DNA of 64,000 bases from DASTCZ01 sp035308165 (GCA_035308165.1 DATGHC010000067.1:124001-188000); one strand, 5' to 3'; positions 42,289 through 51,833 are shown, counted from the stretch's first letter. The notes: a model not told the origin generated them from the letters alone. Program-made: numbers and translations.

Positions 42289-43039
42289 CCTGGTTTCGGA
42301 GGCAATGGACCGCGTAGAAAAACGCGGCGATGGAAAATATCGCGAAGCACGCTGCTTCCAATGTCACTTGGCGCGGCTCGCCCATTCCGATCGAGGCGTA
42401 CCGCAGGAAATCCACCTCCCAGGTAACTGGATTAGCCAGAGCGATGGCGCGGAACCAGCGCGGCAAGGGCGCCAGGGGATAAAACATCGAGCTGGCGAAG
42501 AGGAATACGAAATAAAATATGGATGTGACGCTGTTGAAGACATCGTTGCGCCGGATCTTCAGTGCGAATACCGAATAAAAGAAAAACCATCCCGCGGCGC
42601 CCGCAACCACTCCGGTCGCGAGCAACGGAAACAAGTTTGGACGCAACTGCACTCCCAGGAGAACGTGGCCCAACGAAATGGCGATCAACGCCTGCACCAC
42701 TGCGATGAAAAGATTGAACAGGCTTTTGCCCACCAGATACTGCGAGCGGCTGAGCGGGTAGGTAAGCATTTCGTAGAAAATTCCGTTGTCGCGGTCCAGA
42801 AAGAACGACCAGGAAGTGTTCGACGCGATTCCAAAACTGGCCATGCCCAGCGCGCCGGCCAGAAAGAACGAATTGTAATCGGCTCCGGGCATGGAGACCG
42901 GCCCACCCAATCCATAATTCACGCCAACGCCGAACACTAGGATGTAAAACAGCGGGTAGCACAGGTCCCACAGAATAAACGTGAAGTTGGTCGCGCGGAT
43001 GCGCGCTTCGCGGTTCAGGACGGCGAGAATGGCTCGCAT
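42284..43039 (-). CDS. ABC-2 type transporter permease
   Basis: The protein has 251 residues with about six membrane helices (for example LCYPLFYILVFGVGV, LLATGVVAGAAGWFFFYSVF, VTSIFYFVFLFASSMFYPL and ACFAIFSIAAFFYAV). The ABC-2 signature region FASSMFYPLAPLPRWFRAIALANPVTW is present. With the upstream ATPase (3-nt gap) it forms an efflux or polysaccharide/lipid export system; the substrate is unknown. No partner lipoprotein or membrane-fusion gene is adjacent. Confidence 0.88.
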   Translation of the reverse strand: MRAILAVLNREARIRATNFTFILWDLCYPLFYILVFGVGVNYGLGGPVSMPGADYNSFFLAGALGMASFGIASNTSWSFFLDRDNGIFYEMLTYPLSRSQYLVGKSLFNLFIAVVQALIAISLGHVLLGVQLRPNLFPLLATGVVAGAAGWFFFYSVFALKIRRNDVFNSVTSIFYFVFLFASSMFYPLAPLPRWFRAIALANPVTWEVDFLRYASIGMGEPRQVTLEAACFAIFSIAAFFYAVHCLRNQE

Positions 43040-43042
43040 GGA

Positions 43043-43999
43043 CTAGGCTCCCTTCTTCGTGAGTTCGATGAAAATGTCTTCCAGGCTCGCGCCGGAAAGC
43101 TCCACATGCAACAAATGGCCGCGGCGCGAAAGTTTTGACGCCCATTCAAGCACATCGGCCTCATCTGCCTTCACTGCGACCTCCAGCGTGTTGGCGGTAA
43201 TTTTCTGCCTTATCGGCCGCAAATATGCGAGTTCCGCCTCAATTCCATCGGGAACGCGATCGAATGTCATCGCCACTTCGTACACTCCCGCGGAGAGCAT
43301 TTTCAGCGTGGGAACATCTCCGCGAGCCACTTGCCGCCCATGATTCATGATCAGGATGTCGTCGCACAGCTCTTCCGCCTCGCTCAGGATTTGCGTCGTG
43401 AGCACAATCGTCCGCCCGCGGCGCGCCTCTTCGCGGAATGCCTCCATCACTTCGCGTTTCAACAGCGGGTCCATCCCGGTAGAAAACTCGTCCAGAAACA
43501 AAACTGGAGTTGGGGTCATGAAAGCCTTGGCCACCTGCACCCGGCGCTTGTAGCCGCCGCTCAGATCTTGCACTTTGCGATCCGCCTGGTCGGTCAGGCC
43601 AAAGCGTTCCATGGCTTCGCTGGCGCGGACCCGCGCGGTTCGCCGGTCGAGGCTGTGGAACTGCGCGAAAGTGAGCAGGTTGGCGCGCACGCTGAGGAAA
43701 AGATCCACCGCTGTTTCCTGCAACACCACACAAATGTTCCGGCGCACGTCGAGGGGATGCGTGGAAACGTCAAATCCCATTACTTGTGCATGGCCACCCG
43801 TGGGACGCACCAGTGTCGTCAACATTTTCAGTGTGGTCGTCTTGCCCGCTCCGTTTGGTCCCAGCAATCCGAAAATACTTCCGCGCGCGACAGTGAAAGA
43901 CATCCCATCCACGGCGCGCACACTTTCGCCCCGGCGAAAGAATCCCCGTGGAGCGTAAACCTTCACAAGATTTTCAACCTGCAACGCAAAATCGGTCAT
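43043..43999 (-). CDS. ABC transporter ATPase
   Basis: The protein has 318 residues. Walker A is GPNGAGKTTT, the signature LSGGYKRRVQVA and Walker B PVLFLDEFSTGMD, with a switch-type TTQ in place of the more usual TTH. The C-terminal extension (from about 225) is the DUF4162-like domain typical of drug/lipid-export ATPases of the DrrA/NodI group. It is the first gene of the two-gene exporter. VLQETAVD is the Q-loop. Confidence 0.93.
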   Translation of the reverse strand: MTDFALQVENLVKVYAPRGFFRRGESVRAVDGMSFTVARGSIFGLLGPNGAGKTTTLKMLTTLVRPTGGHAQVMGFDVSTHPLDVRRNICVVLQETAVDLFLSVRANLLTFAQFHSLDRRTARVRASEAMERFGLTDQADRKVQDLSGGYKRRVQVAKAFMTPTPVLFLDEFSTGMDPLLKREVMEAFREEARRGRTIVLTTQILSEAEELCDDILIMNHGRQVARGDVPTLKMLSAGVYEVAMTFDRVPDGIEAELAYLRPIRQKITANTLEVAVKADEADVLEWASKLSRRGHLLHVELSGASLEDIFIELTKKGA

Positions 44000-44160
44000 A
44001 GCTCGATTCCTGGCCCCCGCACGGGGCCTGCAGATACTTGGGGAAAGCCGCCAATCCGCGGCCAGGGAAATCTATAATGTTCGCTTTGAAACGGGTACCA
44101 TCCAAAACGGACGGTGTGTGAAACGGGAGGTCCTTCCGGACCTACTTACGGGGGGTCATT

Positions 44161-45720
44161 GTGATAGCCATAGGCATTTTGCTCCAGCTGATTGTTTCGA
44201 TAGCGTATCCGGTGAACGCACGGATGTCAAATTCAGCGCCGGAGGAGAACGCTGCGCATACCGCACGTGAAATCCGAGCGTGGCGCGAGTCAAATGAATC
44301 TCGCGTGATGGAAGAGCTGCGCGCGCTGCTCTCCATTCCAAATTTTGCTTCGGACACACCAAACATTCAGCGCAATGCGACCAAGCTGGTGGAGATGTTG
44401 CATGCCCGTGGGTTCGAGACGCAATTACTGCCAATCGAAGGGCGCGGCCCCGTTGTCTTCGGCGAGCTATCAACACCCGGCGCGAAGCGCACGGTGATTT
44501 TCTACATGCACTACGACGGCCAGTCGGTCGACCCCTCTACGTGGACGGGCACCAAGCCCTACGAACCCGCGCTGCGTGACGCCCCATTTGAATCAGGAGG
44601 CAAGCTCATCCCCTTCCCTGGCGCTGGCGAGCGATACCGGGACGACTGGAGGCTTTACGCGCGCTCCTCCGGAGATGACAAATCACCCATCGTCGCGCTG
44701 CTCTCGTCCATCGACGCATTGAAAGCGCGAAAGATCCCGCTGGGCGTTAACGTGAAAGTTGTCTTCGATGGCGAAGAGGAAGGTGGCTCTCCACATCTGG
44801 AGCAAACTCTGATGGCCCATCGCGATTTGCTTGGCGGCGACTTGTTGATTAATGGCGACGGCCCCGTGCATCAGTCGGGCCGGATGCAGGTGCTGTTCGG
44901 GAACCGAGGGATTGTCAGCGCGCAGATTACTGTGTATGGCCCGCTGCATTCGTTGCACAGCGGGCATTATGGCAACTGGGCGCCGAATCCCGCGATGCGC
45001 TTGGCGCAATTGCTGGCCTCGATGAAAGAGGAGGATGGCCGCGTGCGCATCGCCAATTTTTATGATGGGATAGAACCGCTCGGCCCGACCGCGCTGAAAG
45101 CATTGCAGGAAATGCCCGCCAACGAAGCAGACCTCGAACACGATCTGGCCATCAACCATCCTGACGGTGATGAGAAGAAGCTCGTCGAGCTGCTGACGCA
45201 ACCTTCGCTGAACATTGATGGACTGCGCAGCGAGGACGTTGGCGCACAATCCCGCACCGTAATCCCAGAGCGCGCCGTGGCCACGGTGGATATGCGGCTG
45301 GTGAAAAACATTACTCCGGAAACTCAATTTGCCCGGCTGTTGGCCCACATCCGTGCACAGGGATACTTTGTGACGGCAAACGAACCGACGGTGGAGGAGC
45401 GCCGCACGCACGCAAAGTTGGCGCGCGTTGAGATGACCCGCGGAAGCTACCCCGCTTCACTCACCTCCATGGATTTGCCGGTGTCTAAATCATTGATGGA
45501 AGTGGTTGACTCGGCCGTTGGTGGTGGCTTGGTGAAAATGCCCATCGTGGGCGGCAGCTCTCCAATGTATATCTTTGAGAATCTCGGACTCCCGGTGATC
45601 AACGTACCCATCGTCAATTACGACGACAACCAGCACAGCCCCAACGAAAATCTGCGTATCGGATATTTTTGGCGCGGTATGGAAATTTACGGGGCCATTC
45701 TCGCCGACTTGAAATGGTGA
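44161..45720 (+). CDS. Exported M20 family zinc peptidase
   Basis: The protein has 519 residues with a GTG start (GGGGGG upstream) and an N-terminal signal-like segment (IAIGILLQLIVSIAYPVNA). M20 metal-site motifs are FYMHYDGQSVD, FDGEEEGGSPHLE and, near the C-terminus, NVPIVNYDDNQHSPNEN, where the last His is expected to coordinate zinc. DDWRLYARSSGDDKSP is the Asp/Gly motif bridging both metals. The protein should cleave dipeptides or N-acyl amino acids in the periplasm; family members include carboxypeptidases and deacylases. It is convergent with trpG. Confidence 0.88.
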   Translation: MIAIGILLQLIVSIAYPVNARMSNSAPEENAAHTAREIRAWRESNESRVMEELRALLSIPNFASDTPNIQRNATKLVEMLHARGFETQLLPIEGRGPVVFGELSTPGAKRTVIFYMHYDGQSVDPSTWTGTKPYEPALRDAPFESGGKLIPFPGAGERYRDDWRLYARSSGDDKSPIVALLSSIDALKARKIPLGVNVKVVFDGEEEGGSPHLEQTLMAHRDLLGGDLLINGDGPVHQSGRMQVLFGNRGIVSAQITVYGPLHSLHSGHYGNWAPNPAMRLAQLLASMKEEDGRVRIANFYDGIEPLGPTALKALQEMPANEADLEHDLAINHPDGDEKKLVELLTQPSLNIDGLRSEDVGAQSRTVIPERAVATVDMRLVKNITPETQFARLLAHIRAQGYFVTANEPTVEERRTHAKLARVEMTRGSYPASLTSMDLPVSKSLMEVVDSAVGGGLVKMPIVGGSSPMYIFENLGLPVINVPIVNYDDNQHSPNENLRIGYFWRGMEIYGAILADLKW

Positions 45721-45736
45721 TTCGGGAGAGCCCTTC

Positions 45737-46303
45737 TCAATTCAGGGAAAGAAAATTCCGCAGGAGGTCTTTTCCCGGGCCTGTCAGCACGGATTCGGGA
45801 TGGAATTGCACGCCTTCGATCAGCAGTTCGCGGTGGCGTAATCCCATGATCGTGCCATCCGCAGTTTCGGCTGAAATTTCCAGCGTGCGAGGAAGCGACT
45901 TTCGCTCGACGATGAGCGAATGATAACGCGTGGCCGTAAAGGGCTTTGCCAGACCGCGGAAAATCGTTTTGCCATCGTGAAACACTTCGCTCGTCTTGCC
46001 ATGGAGAATCGATTTGGCACGCACCACTCGCCCGCCAAATGCTTCTCCGATCGCCTGATGCCCCAGGCAAACACCGAGAATGGGAATTTCCCCGGCAAAG
46101 CGTCGAATAAGCTCGATGCAGATCCCGGCTTCCCGCGGCGTGCACGGCCCGGGCGAAATCACGATGCGCTCCGGCTTTCGCCGGGCAACTTCATCGAGCG
46201 TGATTTTATCGTTGCGCCGAACCTCCAACTCGCATCCCAGTTCGCCCAAATACTGCGCCAGGTTGTAAGTAAAGGAATCGTAGTTGTCCAGCAGAAGAAT
46301 CAT
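45737..46303 (-). CDS. trpG: Anthranilate synthase component II (glutamine amidotransferase)
   Basis: The protein has 188 residues. The class I amidotransferase triad is recognisable from LGVCLGHQAIGEAFGG (nucleophile C79), and the His and Glu in GVQFHPESVLT. It begins MILLLDNYDSFTYNLAQYL, typical for TrpG/PabA. It provides ammonia to TrpE for anthranilate synthesis and may also serve p-aminobenzoate synthesis. It lies 60 nt after trpE. Confidence 0.95.
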   Translation of the reverse strand: MILLLDNYDSFTYNLAQYLGELGCELEVRRNDKITLDEVARRKPERIVISPGPCTPREAGICIELIRRFAGEIPILGVCLGHQAIGEAFGGRVVRAKSILHGKTSEVFHDGKTIFRGLAKPFTATRYHSLIVERKSLPRTLEISAETADGTIMGLRHRELLIEGVQFHPESVLTGPGKDLLRNFLSLN

Positions 46304-46363
46304 TTTCGCGGAAACTCCACGGTCAAATACTAACTACAGACGCTTACCTTGTCACCTCGACCG

Positions 46364-47851
46364 CTACTCTTCCACACCATGCGCCAATTCAATCGCGCGA
46401 AACATGGCCTTCGCCTTGTTGAGCGACTCTTGGTACTCCTTCTCGGGAACCGAATCGGCCACCAATCCACCGCCAGCCTGAATATGCGCGATTCCGTCCT
46501 TTACCACTAGCGTGCGAATCGCGATGCACGAATCCAAATTGCCTGCAAAATCGAGATACAAAATCGACCCGCCGTAAATCCCGCGCCGGGTGGGTTCCAT
46601 TTCATCAATAATTTCCATCGCTCTGACCTTCGGCGCGCCGGAAAGTGTCCCCGCTGGAAAACAGGACGCGAGCGCGTCAAAGCAATCCACACCCGCGCGA
46701 AGCGTGCTGTGAAGACTCGACACCAGATGAGATACGTGCGAGTAGCGCTCGATGAACATCAATTTCTCCACCTGCACGGAGCCATATTCCGAAACACGCC
46801 CGAGATCGTTGCGGCCCAGGTCCACCAGCATGATGTGCTCGGCGCGCTCTTTGGGATCGGCAAGCATTTGTGCGTCGAGTTTCAGGTCTTCCTTATCATC
46901 GCGCCCGCGAGGATGTGTCCCTGCAATCGGACGGTAATATGCGTCGCGCCCACGCACTCGCACTAACATTTCGGGCGACGCACCCGCCACGGCCACATCC
47001 CCAAGCTTGAGGTAGTACATGTAGGGCGAAGGGTTCACCACACGCAGCGACCGGTATACCTCGAACGGATCAATTTGGATCGGCGCGTCAAATCGCTGGC
47101 TGAGCACCACCTGAAAAATATCTCCCGCCCGGATGTATCCCTTCGCCTTGTGAACTCCGGCCAGGTATTTGGCCTTGGACATATTTGCTTTGAATCGCGG
47201 CTGCTTTTTCTTGTCGCGCTTGCGGCGGCGCGGATTTTCAATATCAACCGGTTTATTGAGCACGCGCCGCTGCGCGCCAATCTCCCGGACAGCCGCGTTG
47301 TATTTTGCGCGGAGGCCTCCGGGCCCGCCCGTGTACACGTTGCGCACGATCCACATGCGATGCTGCACGTGGTCAAACACCACCAGTCCAAGGAAAAACA
47401 TCATCACGGAATCGTCCAGCCCCAGGTCATCTCGGCCCGTGTCCGGAATGCGCTCGAACTGCCGCACCATGTCATAGGCGAAGTAGCCGATAGCTCCGCC
47501 CACCAGCGGCGGAAGTCCCGGCACACGCGCGGGCTGGTAGCGGGCGGTGAGCCTGCGCAGAAACTCCATAGGCTTGGCATATTCCAATTGCACGCGGCCC
47601 GCGGACTCAACGATGCACGCGCCCTTGCGGAAGCGAAATACTTCAGCCGGATTCGCCCCCATGAATGTATAGCGGGCGATTTTTTCGCCGCCCTCAATAC
47701 TTTCGAGCAAGCAGGCATAGCGGGCGTCACGTGACAGCCGCAGATAAGCAGAGACGGGAGTGAGCAGATCCGCGTGCACGGACTCATACACGGGCACCAG
47801 GTTTCCCTGCTTTGCCAGCCGGCAAAATGTTTTGAAGTCAGGCTGAATCAT
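46364..47851 (-). CDS. trpE: Anthranilate synthase component I
   Basis: The protein has 495 residues. Chorismate-binding motifs are GDIFQVVLSQRF, NPSPYMYYLKLGD, PIAGTHPRGRDDKED, HIMLVDLGRNDLGRVS and FPAGTLSGAPKVRAMEIIDE. Residues around 30-45 (VSAYLRLSRDARYACLLES) resemble the tryptophan feedback site LLES. A Lys/Arg-rich insert (ENPRRRKRDKKKQPRFK) near residues 210-225 is longer than usual. It lies 21 nt after aroDE and before trpG, joining shikimate and tryptophan genes. Confidence 0.95.
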   Translation of the reverse strand: MIQPDFKTFCRLAKQGNLVPVYESVHADLLTPVSAYLRLSRDARYACLLESIEGGEKIARYTFMGANPAEVFRFRKGACIVESAGRVQLEYAKPMEFLRRLTARYQPARVPGLPPLVGGAIGYFAYDMVRQFERIPDTGRDDLGLDDSVMMFFLGLVVFDHVQHRMWIVRNVYTGGPGGLRAKYNAAVREIGAQRRVLNKPVDIENPRRRKRDKKKQPRFKANMSKAKYLAGVHKAKGYIRAGDIFQVVLSQRFDAPIQIDPFEVYRSLRVVNPSPYMYYLKLGDVAVAGASPEMLVRVRGRDAYYRPIAGTHPRGRDDKEDLKLDAQMLADPKERAEHIMLVDLGRNDLGRVSEYGSVQVEKLMFIERYSHVSHLVSSLHSTLRAGVDCFDALASCFPAGTLSGAPKVRAMEIIDEMEPTRRGIYGGSILYLDFAGNLDSCIAIRTLVVKDGIAHIQAGGGLVADSVPEKEYQESLNKAKAMFRAIELAHGVEE

Positions 47852-47872
47852 TTTCCGATCAAAAGCATTTTT

Positions 47873-49375
47873 CTAGTTGTGTTCGCGTCGCAAGGCGGCC
47901 AACACGACTCGCCGCATAATTTCCGCGGGTGCGCGTTCGCCCATCCAGATTTCCCACTGGGCAATTCCCTGCGCCAGAAACATTTCCAATCCGGAAACCG
48001 TTTCTATGCCGCGCCGCCGCGCCAGTTTCAGGAGCGGCGTATCGATTGGGCGGTAAATCATGTCCATCACCACGCGGCAATTCAGCTCGTCGGCACGAAG
48101 CGGCGCGTCGTCGCCTGATTGCATGCCCACAGGCGTGGCATTGATGATCGCGTCAAAGAATTCTTTCTTCAATCGACGTCGCGCAATCGCTTCCCCACCT
48201 GCAACTAGGGCCAGCGAACTGGCGCGCGCTTCTCGCCTCGCCGTAATGCTAACCACTGCTCCAGCTTCGGCAAGCGCGAAGACCGCGGCTCGTGCGGCTC
48301 CTCCTGCGCCCAAAATCAGAACGCGGCTGCCCGCCAATTGCACATGCCGCTCAAGCGCGCGCAAGACGCCGACGTAATCTGTATTGTATCCGTATAGCCG
48401 CGAATCACCTCGAACTACCACCGTGTTCACGGCTCCGATCCGCTCAGCCAGGGGATCGCAATCCTTCAGGTGCCGAATGATTCCCTGCTTATGCGGAAGC
48501 GTCACCGCAAAACCCGCCACTCCAAACGCAGCTCGCGATGCCAGAAAATCGCGAAGATCGCGCACGAGGAATGGGACCAAAATCGCATTCACTTTTCGTG
48601 CCGCGAATGCGGCGTTATGAATTAATGGTGAAAGCGAATGTGCGATGGGGTTGCCGATCACACCGTAAACGCGCGTGTGACGATCGAGCCGATCGGCCCG
48701 GTAAATTCCCCGCATCGCCGCCAAATCGAGTTGCCCCGGCGCGGTAGCCTCGCCTGTCGCCGCGTAAGCGAGGGCACTGCCTTCTTTCAGAGCCAGCACT
48801 CGGCCCGGCAATCCTGTTTCGCCCATGGGCACGGCCACAATGTGTCGCCGGTGCTTCGCGGCCTTCAGCAACCGGACGCTATCCCTCAAGGTGTTCGATT
48901 CGGCAGCTATTTTGATGGCATCACCCCCGCAACGGTCCAATCGTTTGACGAGACGGCCCAAGTCGCCGCGCGTTCTACGGAAATCGTGAAAGGAAACCAT
49001 GACTCGAGCCCCAGCCTTGCGCAGCAAATTCAGCGCGGCTGGATCCGCGCGTTCGGCAGACTCCACTTCCAAGTCACACCACCGGCAGCCAGCCGACACC
49101 GCATTTTTCAACTCCGCCAGCTGGTCATTCAGGTCACCGGTATACCTTCCCCCGCTCCCCTTCCGCCTGAGAGTGGCTATGACCGTGAATTTTTTGCGAT
49201 TTACGCGGAGATGTGAAAGCAGTCGGCGAAGTCCCGCCTTCGATTTCAACCAATCCAGCCGCAATTCGACGGTGCTTGATTCCCGAAGCGCGTGCCGAAG
49301 GCCGCGCAGCATGGTGGCCGCGGTCGGCTCCGCCACAACTGCGCAAATTCGGCCCCGGCCGAATAATCTGGTCAC
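47873..49375 (-). CDS. Bifunctional 3-dehydroquinate dehydratase / shikimate dehydrogenase
   Basis: The protein has 500 residues with a GTG start and a GGAGG SD five bases upstream. Residues 1-225 are a type I dehydroquinase with catalytic H130 (SFHDF) and Schiff-base K155 (DAIKIA). From about 235 a shikimate dehydrogenase follows: YGVIGNPIAHSLSPLIHN, AVTLPHKQGI, NTVVVRGDSRLYGYNTDYVG and the NADP loop LGAGGAARAAVFALAEAG. Both are full length. The two activities are consecutive in the shikimate pathway; fusions of this order are known from plants and a few bacteria. It leads the operon aroDE-trpE-trpG. Confidence 0.95.
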   Translation of the reverse strand: MTRLFGRGRICAVVAEPTAATMLRGLRHALRESSTVELRLDWLKSKAGLRRLLSHLRVNRKKFTVIATLRRKGSGGRYTGDLNDQLAELKNAVSAGCRWCDLEVESAERADPAALNLLRKAGARVMVSFHDFRRTRGDLGRLVKRLDRCGGDAIKIAAESNTLRDSVRLLKAAKHRRHIVAVPMGETGLPGRVLALKEGSALAYAATGEATAPGQLDLAAMRGIYRADRLDRHTRVYGVIGNPIAHSLSPLIHNAAFAARKVNAILVPFLVRDLRDFLASRAAFGVAGFAVTLPHKQGIIRHLKDCDPLAERIGAVNTVVVRGDSRLYGYNTDYVGVLRALERHVQLAGSRVLILGAGGAARAAVFALAEAGAVVSITARREARASSLALVAGGEAIARRRLKKEFFDAIINATPVGMQSGDDAPLRADELNCRVVMDMIYRPIDTPLLKLARRRGIETVSGLEMFLAQGIAQWEIWMGERAPAEIMRRVVLAALRREHN

Positions 49376-49550
49376 AAGCCCTCCCCGATCGCTTCCATCG
49401 CCTTAGAGTAAACTTTCGCTTCTACCATGCGGTATCGAATGTGTAAAGCATGTCCCCAGGGTCCATTGACGGTCCCCGGGGCGTTTGCTAGCGTCAGACT
49501 ATGGCGCTCACCGGGAAAGCTGCGCCCCTAAATTCCAAGGAGTGAAGCAC

Positions 49551-50414
49551 ATGCGAGGCAAATGCGTATCTTTGGGCCTGATCCTGGGATTGGCCGCAGG
49601 CGTTGCCGCCGGTCAAGCCCCTAACCGGACCGAGGTTGACAGCAGCGCGCTGTATTGCTCAGGAGAAATCAGAACCGAGGCGGTGCCACAGGACAGCTAT
49701 ATTATTTCGGGAGAGAGATCTCTTACCAAGGTTGTGTTCAGCGCCCCCGAACTTGTCTATATCAATCGAGGCTCCGCTCAGGGTCTGAAGGTGGGTGACG
49801 AATTCCGAGTAGTCCGACCCGTCAAGGACCTGGTTTACCAGGAATGGTTTCACGGACAGAGGGAACTTCTCCGCGCCATGGGACAAGCTTGGACCGACCT
49901 GGGCCGGATTCGCGTGACCAACGTAGGTGCGAAAGTCTCCACCGCGCAAATTGTTTTTTCCTGCGATTATATGCAGCGGGCCGACATTATCCTGCCCTAC
50001 GAGGAACGCCAATCGATTCCTCTGAGGCCAAATAACACCGCGGTTGACCCCTATGCTCCCGCAACCGGGAAGGCGGGCATGGTTGTAACAACGAAAAGGT
50101 TTGGCCAAGTTGCCGGCTTGAATAGCATTGTGTACGTAAACCTGGGCTCCTCGCAGGGCGCGAAGCCCGGCGATTACATGCGAATCTTCCGCCGCCAAGG
50201 CAACATGAGCAACGTTCTGTACCAAACTCCCGGCACAGAATACAAAATGCTTGGTTTCGGAACCACACCGGTGGTTTATACCTGGGGAGACTTGCCACGA
50301 CAAATCCTGGGCGAAGGGGTTGTGGTCCGTGTCACCGGCAATACCGCTACAGTGATGATTACGGCCACGCGGGGCGAAGTCTACGCCGGCGACTACGTGG
50401 AAATCGAACAGTAA
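49551..50414 (+). CDS. Exported protein of unknown function, FlgT-like strands
   Basis: The protein has 287 residues from ATG 49551 (AAGGAG nine bases upstream). A signal peptide (about residues 1-21, ending AAGVAAGQA) starts it. Two similar units contain VYINRGSAQGLKVGDEFRVVRP and VYVNLGSSQGAKPGDYMRIFRR, a G-S-x-x-G-x-x-x-G-D beta-turn pattern also seen in the C-terminal domain of FlgT-like proteins, so it may have duplicated SH3-like barrels. The mature part contains Cys residues in SALYCSG and VFSCDYM. No flagellar genes are nearby. A strong terminator follows. Confidence 0.75.
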   Translation: MRGKCVSLGLILGLAAGVAAGQAPNRTEVDSSALYCSGEIRTEAVPQDSYIISGERSLTKVVFSAPELVYINRGSAQGLKVGDEFRVVRPVKDLVYQEWFHGQRELLRAMGQAWTDLGRIRVTNVGAKVSTAQIVFSCDYMQRADIILPYEERQSIPLRPNNTAVDPYAPATGKAGMVVTTKRFGQVAGLNSIVYVNLGSSQGAKPGDYMRIFRRQGNMSNVLYQTPGTEYKMLGFGTTPVVYTWGDLPRQILGEGVVVRVTGNTATVMITATRGEVYAGDYVEIEQ

Positions 50415-50446
50415 ACGCTCTAAGACCGAACGGACAGTTAAGAGCA

Positions 50447-50475
50447 GGGCCGGTGAAAACCGGCCCTTTTCTTTT
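50447..50475. terminator. Intrinsic terminator between convergent genes
   Basis: GGGCCGGT-GAAA-ACCGGCCC is an 8-bp perfect stem with a GAAA tetraloop followed by TTTTCTTTT on the + strand. It ends the exported-protein gene and lies 12 nt from the end of the convergent ferric-reductase-like gene. Confidence 0.92.
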
Positions 50476-50487
50476 CAGCCGGAATTC

Positions 50488-51054
50488 CTATGAGGCAGCC
50501 TGCCGCGCCTTACGAACCGCGTGTCGCCAACGAAGCACTCCGATTGCCACAACGATTATCAGACAGATCTCGATGAAGACTTTTTCACCATCGAATGGAT
50601 CGAGAGGCGAATTCTTCAGCTCTGAATCCGTGAAGATGCTGTGCCAGAACAGTGCCAGCGCTGCCGCATAGATCACGAAGTGAAATGCTTTCCACGTTTT
50701 CCTGCCCAGCCGCAAGCGCAGATAGGACGTCACCACCACAACCGCCAGCAAATAGAGCGCAATGGCGCCAAAGGTGTTGTCCATCGGCTGGCTGGGTGAA
50801 TGGACCGGATAAAGGATGTCGCGGATCCGAAACCCAGCAGTGGGCGAAAACAGAAGGATTATGGGGTGCAGAATGGACGTTCCTAGGAGCAAATAGCCGG
50901 TCCAATTATGCAAGCGGAAGTAGTTGAAATGACGGTGTGGCCAATATCGCACTGGACTGTAGCGCAGCGCCATCATCAGCCCCAAAATCATGTTGGCCGT
51001 GACCAGCCCCACGGCCACCAGCCCCACATATGCCGAAAGATCAATCGCGGTCAT
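50488..51054 (-). CDS. Ferric-reductase-like heme membrane protein
   Basis: The protein has 188 residues from ATG 51054; GTG 51069 is possible. Five or so hydrophobic helices are visible. H49 and H63 on one helix and H125 and H138 on another are each 13-14 residues apart, the bis-His pattern of ferric reductase / NADPH oxidase heme domains (FRE; also MsrQ). No FAD/NAD domain is attached, so it must receive electrons from a partner. It may carry two b-type hemes. It is convergent to the previous gene, and 139 nt separate it from the AMMECR1 gene. Confidence 0.85.
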   Translation of the reverse strand: MTAIDLSAYVGLVAVGLVTANMILGLMMALRYSPVRYWPHRHFNYFRLHNWTGYLLLGTSILHPIILLFSPTAGFRIRDILYPVHSPSQPMDNTFGAIALYLLAVVVVTSYLRLRLGRKTWKAFHFVIYAAALALFWHSIFTDSELKNSPLDPFDGEKVFIEICLIIVVAIGVLRWRHAVRKARQAAS

Positions 51055-51208
51055 GAAGACATTCAGCACTCATCAGTTTTTTTACACCGGCAAACACCGT
51101 GTGGCTAAACGGGACGCTTCCCTTTCGCACCATTCAAAGCGTCGCTAGGATAACAAAGACGTGTGCGACCTGGCAGAGCGTTTCAAAAGGGTGTGTTTCG
51201 ATGGGGTA

Positions 51209-51814
51209 CTAATAGGGCGAATGCTGAGAGGAGCTAACCGCGGTTGAGTCGGCTTCCGGAGCAAATTCCGCTTCATTGAACGCTTCCGCAGTGAATCCGT
51301 AGAGCTGTGTGCCCATCAATCGCCAGGAGTTTGTGGGAAGGCCTGCCTTTCGGCAAGTCTCCTGAAGAAAGCGCTCCCGGGTCCAGTTGCGTTCCGCGGC
51401 CACTTGGGGAAGGAGCAGCGCTCGGAGAACATCTCGGACGACGAAAAGCCCGTGCCTCCCGATTTCAATTTGGCCAAGCGCAATTGGCTGCATGGAAGAC
51501 AACACTGAAATCTCAATCGCTAGCTCAGCGACTTCCCCTGCTCGAACGGGCCGAAAGCGAGTATCCTCTTGCGCAGCAGCGACTGCGCAATGTGCAACGG
51601 TGCGCGCGAGTGAATCCTGAGGAGCAGGCTGCCCCACGCATCCGCGCAATCGCCCTCGATGTTCCAGAGTGACGAATGCGCCGAGCGGCTCCGCGAGGCT
51701 TCCCTCCTCCGCTTCTGGCCGCCAACGGCGATCAAAGACAATCGTTTCGACCAGGGCGCGCCGGGCGATTTTCAGAAGCGCTCGTTGCTCGTCCTTGCTG
51801 AGCGTTGAATTCAT
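51209..51814 (-). CDS. AMMECR1-domain protein (AmmeMemoRadiSam system protein A)
   Basis: The protein has 201 residues from ATG 51814. It has the AMMECR1 layout: GAFVTLEHRGRLRGCVGQ with the conserved LRGC motif, RFRPVRAGEVAELAIEISVLS and a GRHGLFV strand, then ERNWTRERFLQETCRKAGLP. In many genomes this domain occurs with a MEMO protein and a radical SAM enzyme; neither is in the window, so this is an orphan A component here. It lies 19 nt after pgsA, in the same orientation. Function is unknown. Longer upstream starts would overlap pgsA. Confidence 0.88.
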   Translation of the reverse strand: MNSTLSKDEQRALLKIARRALVETIVFDRRWRPEAEEGSLAEPLGAFVTLEHRGRLRGCVGQPAPQDSLARTVAHCAVAAAQEDTRFRPVRAGEVAELAIEISVLSSMQPIALGQIEIGRHGLFVVRDVLRALLLPQVAAERNWTRERFLQETCRKAGLPTNSWRLMGTQLYGFTAEAFNEAEFAPEADSTAVSSSQHSPY

Positions 51815-51833
51815 ACAAGACTTGAAGGACCGA

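Noticed and set aside
49440..49500. GC-rich partial repeats (CCCCAGGG ... CCCCGGGG) that could form a terminator or operator.
   Set aside because: The halves do not pair well and no T-tract follows.
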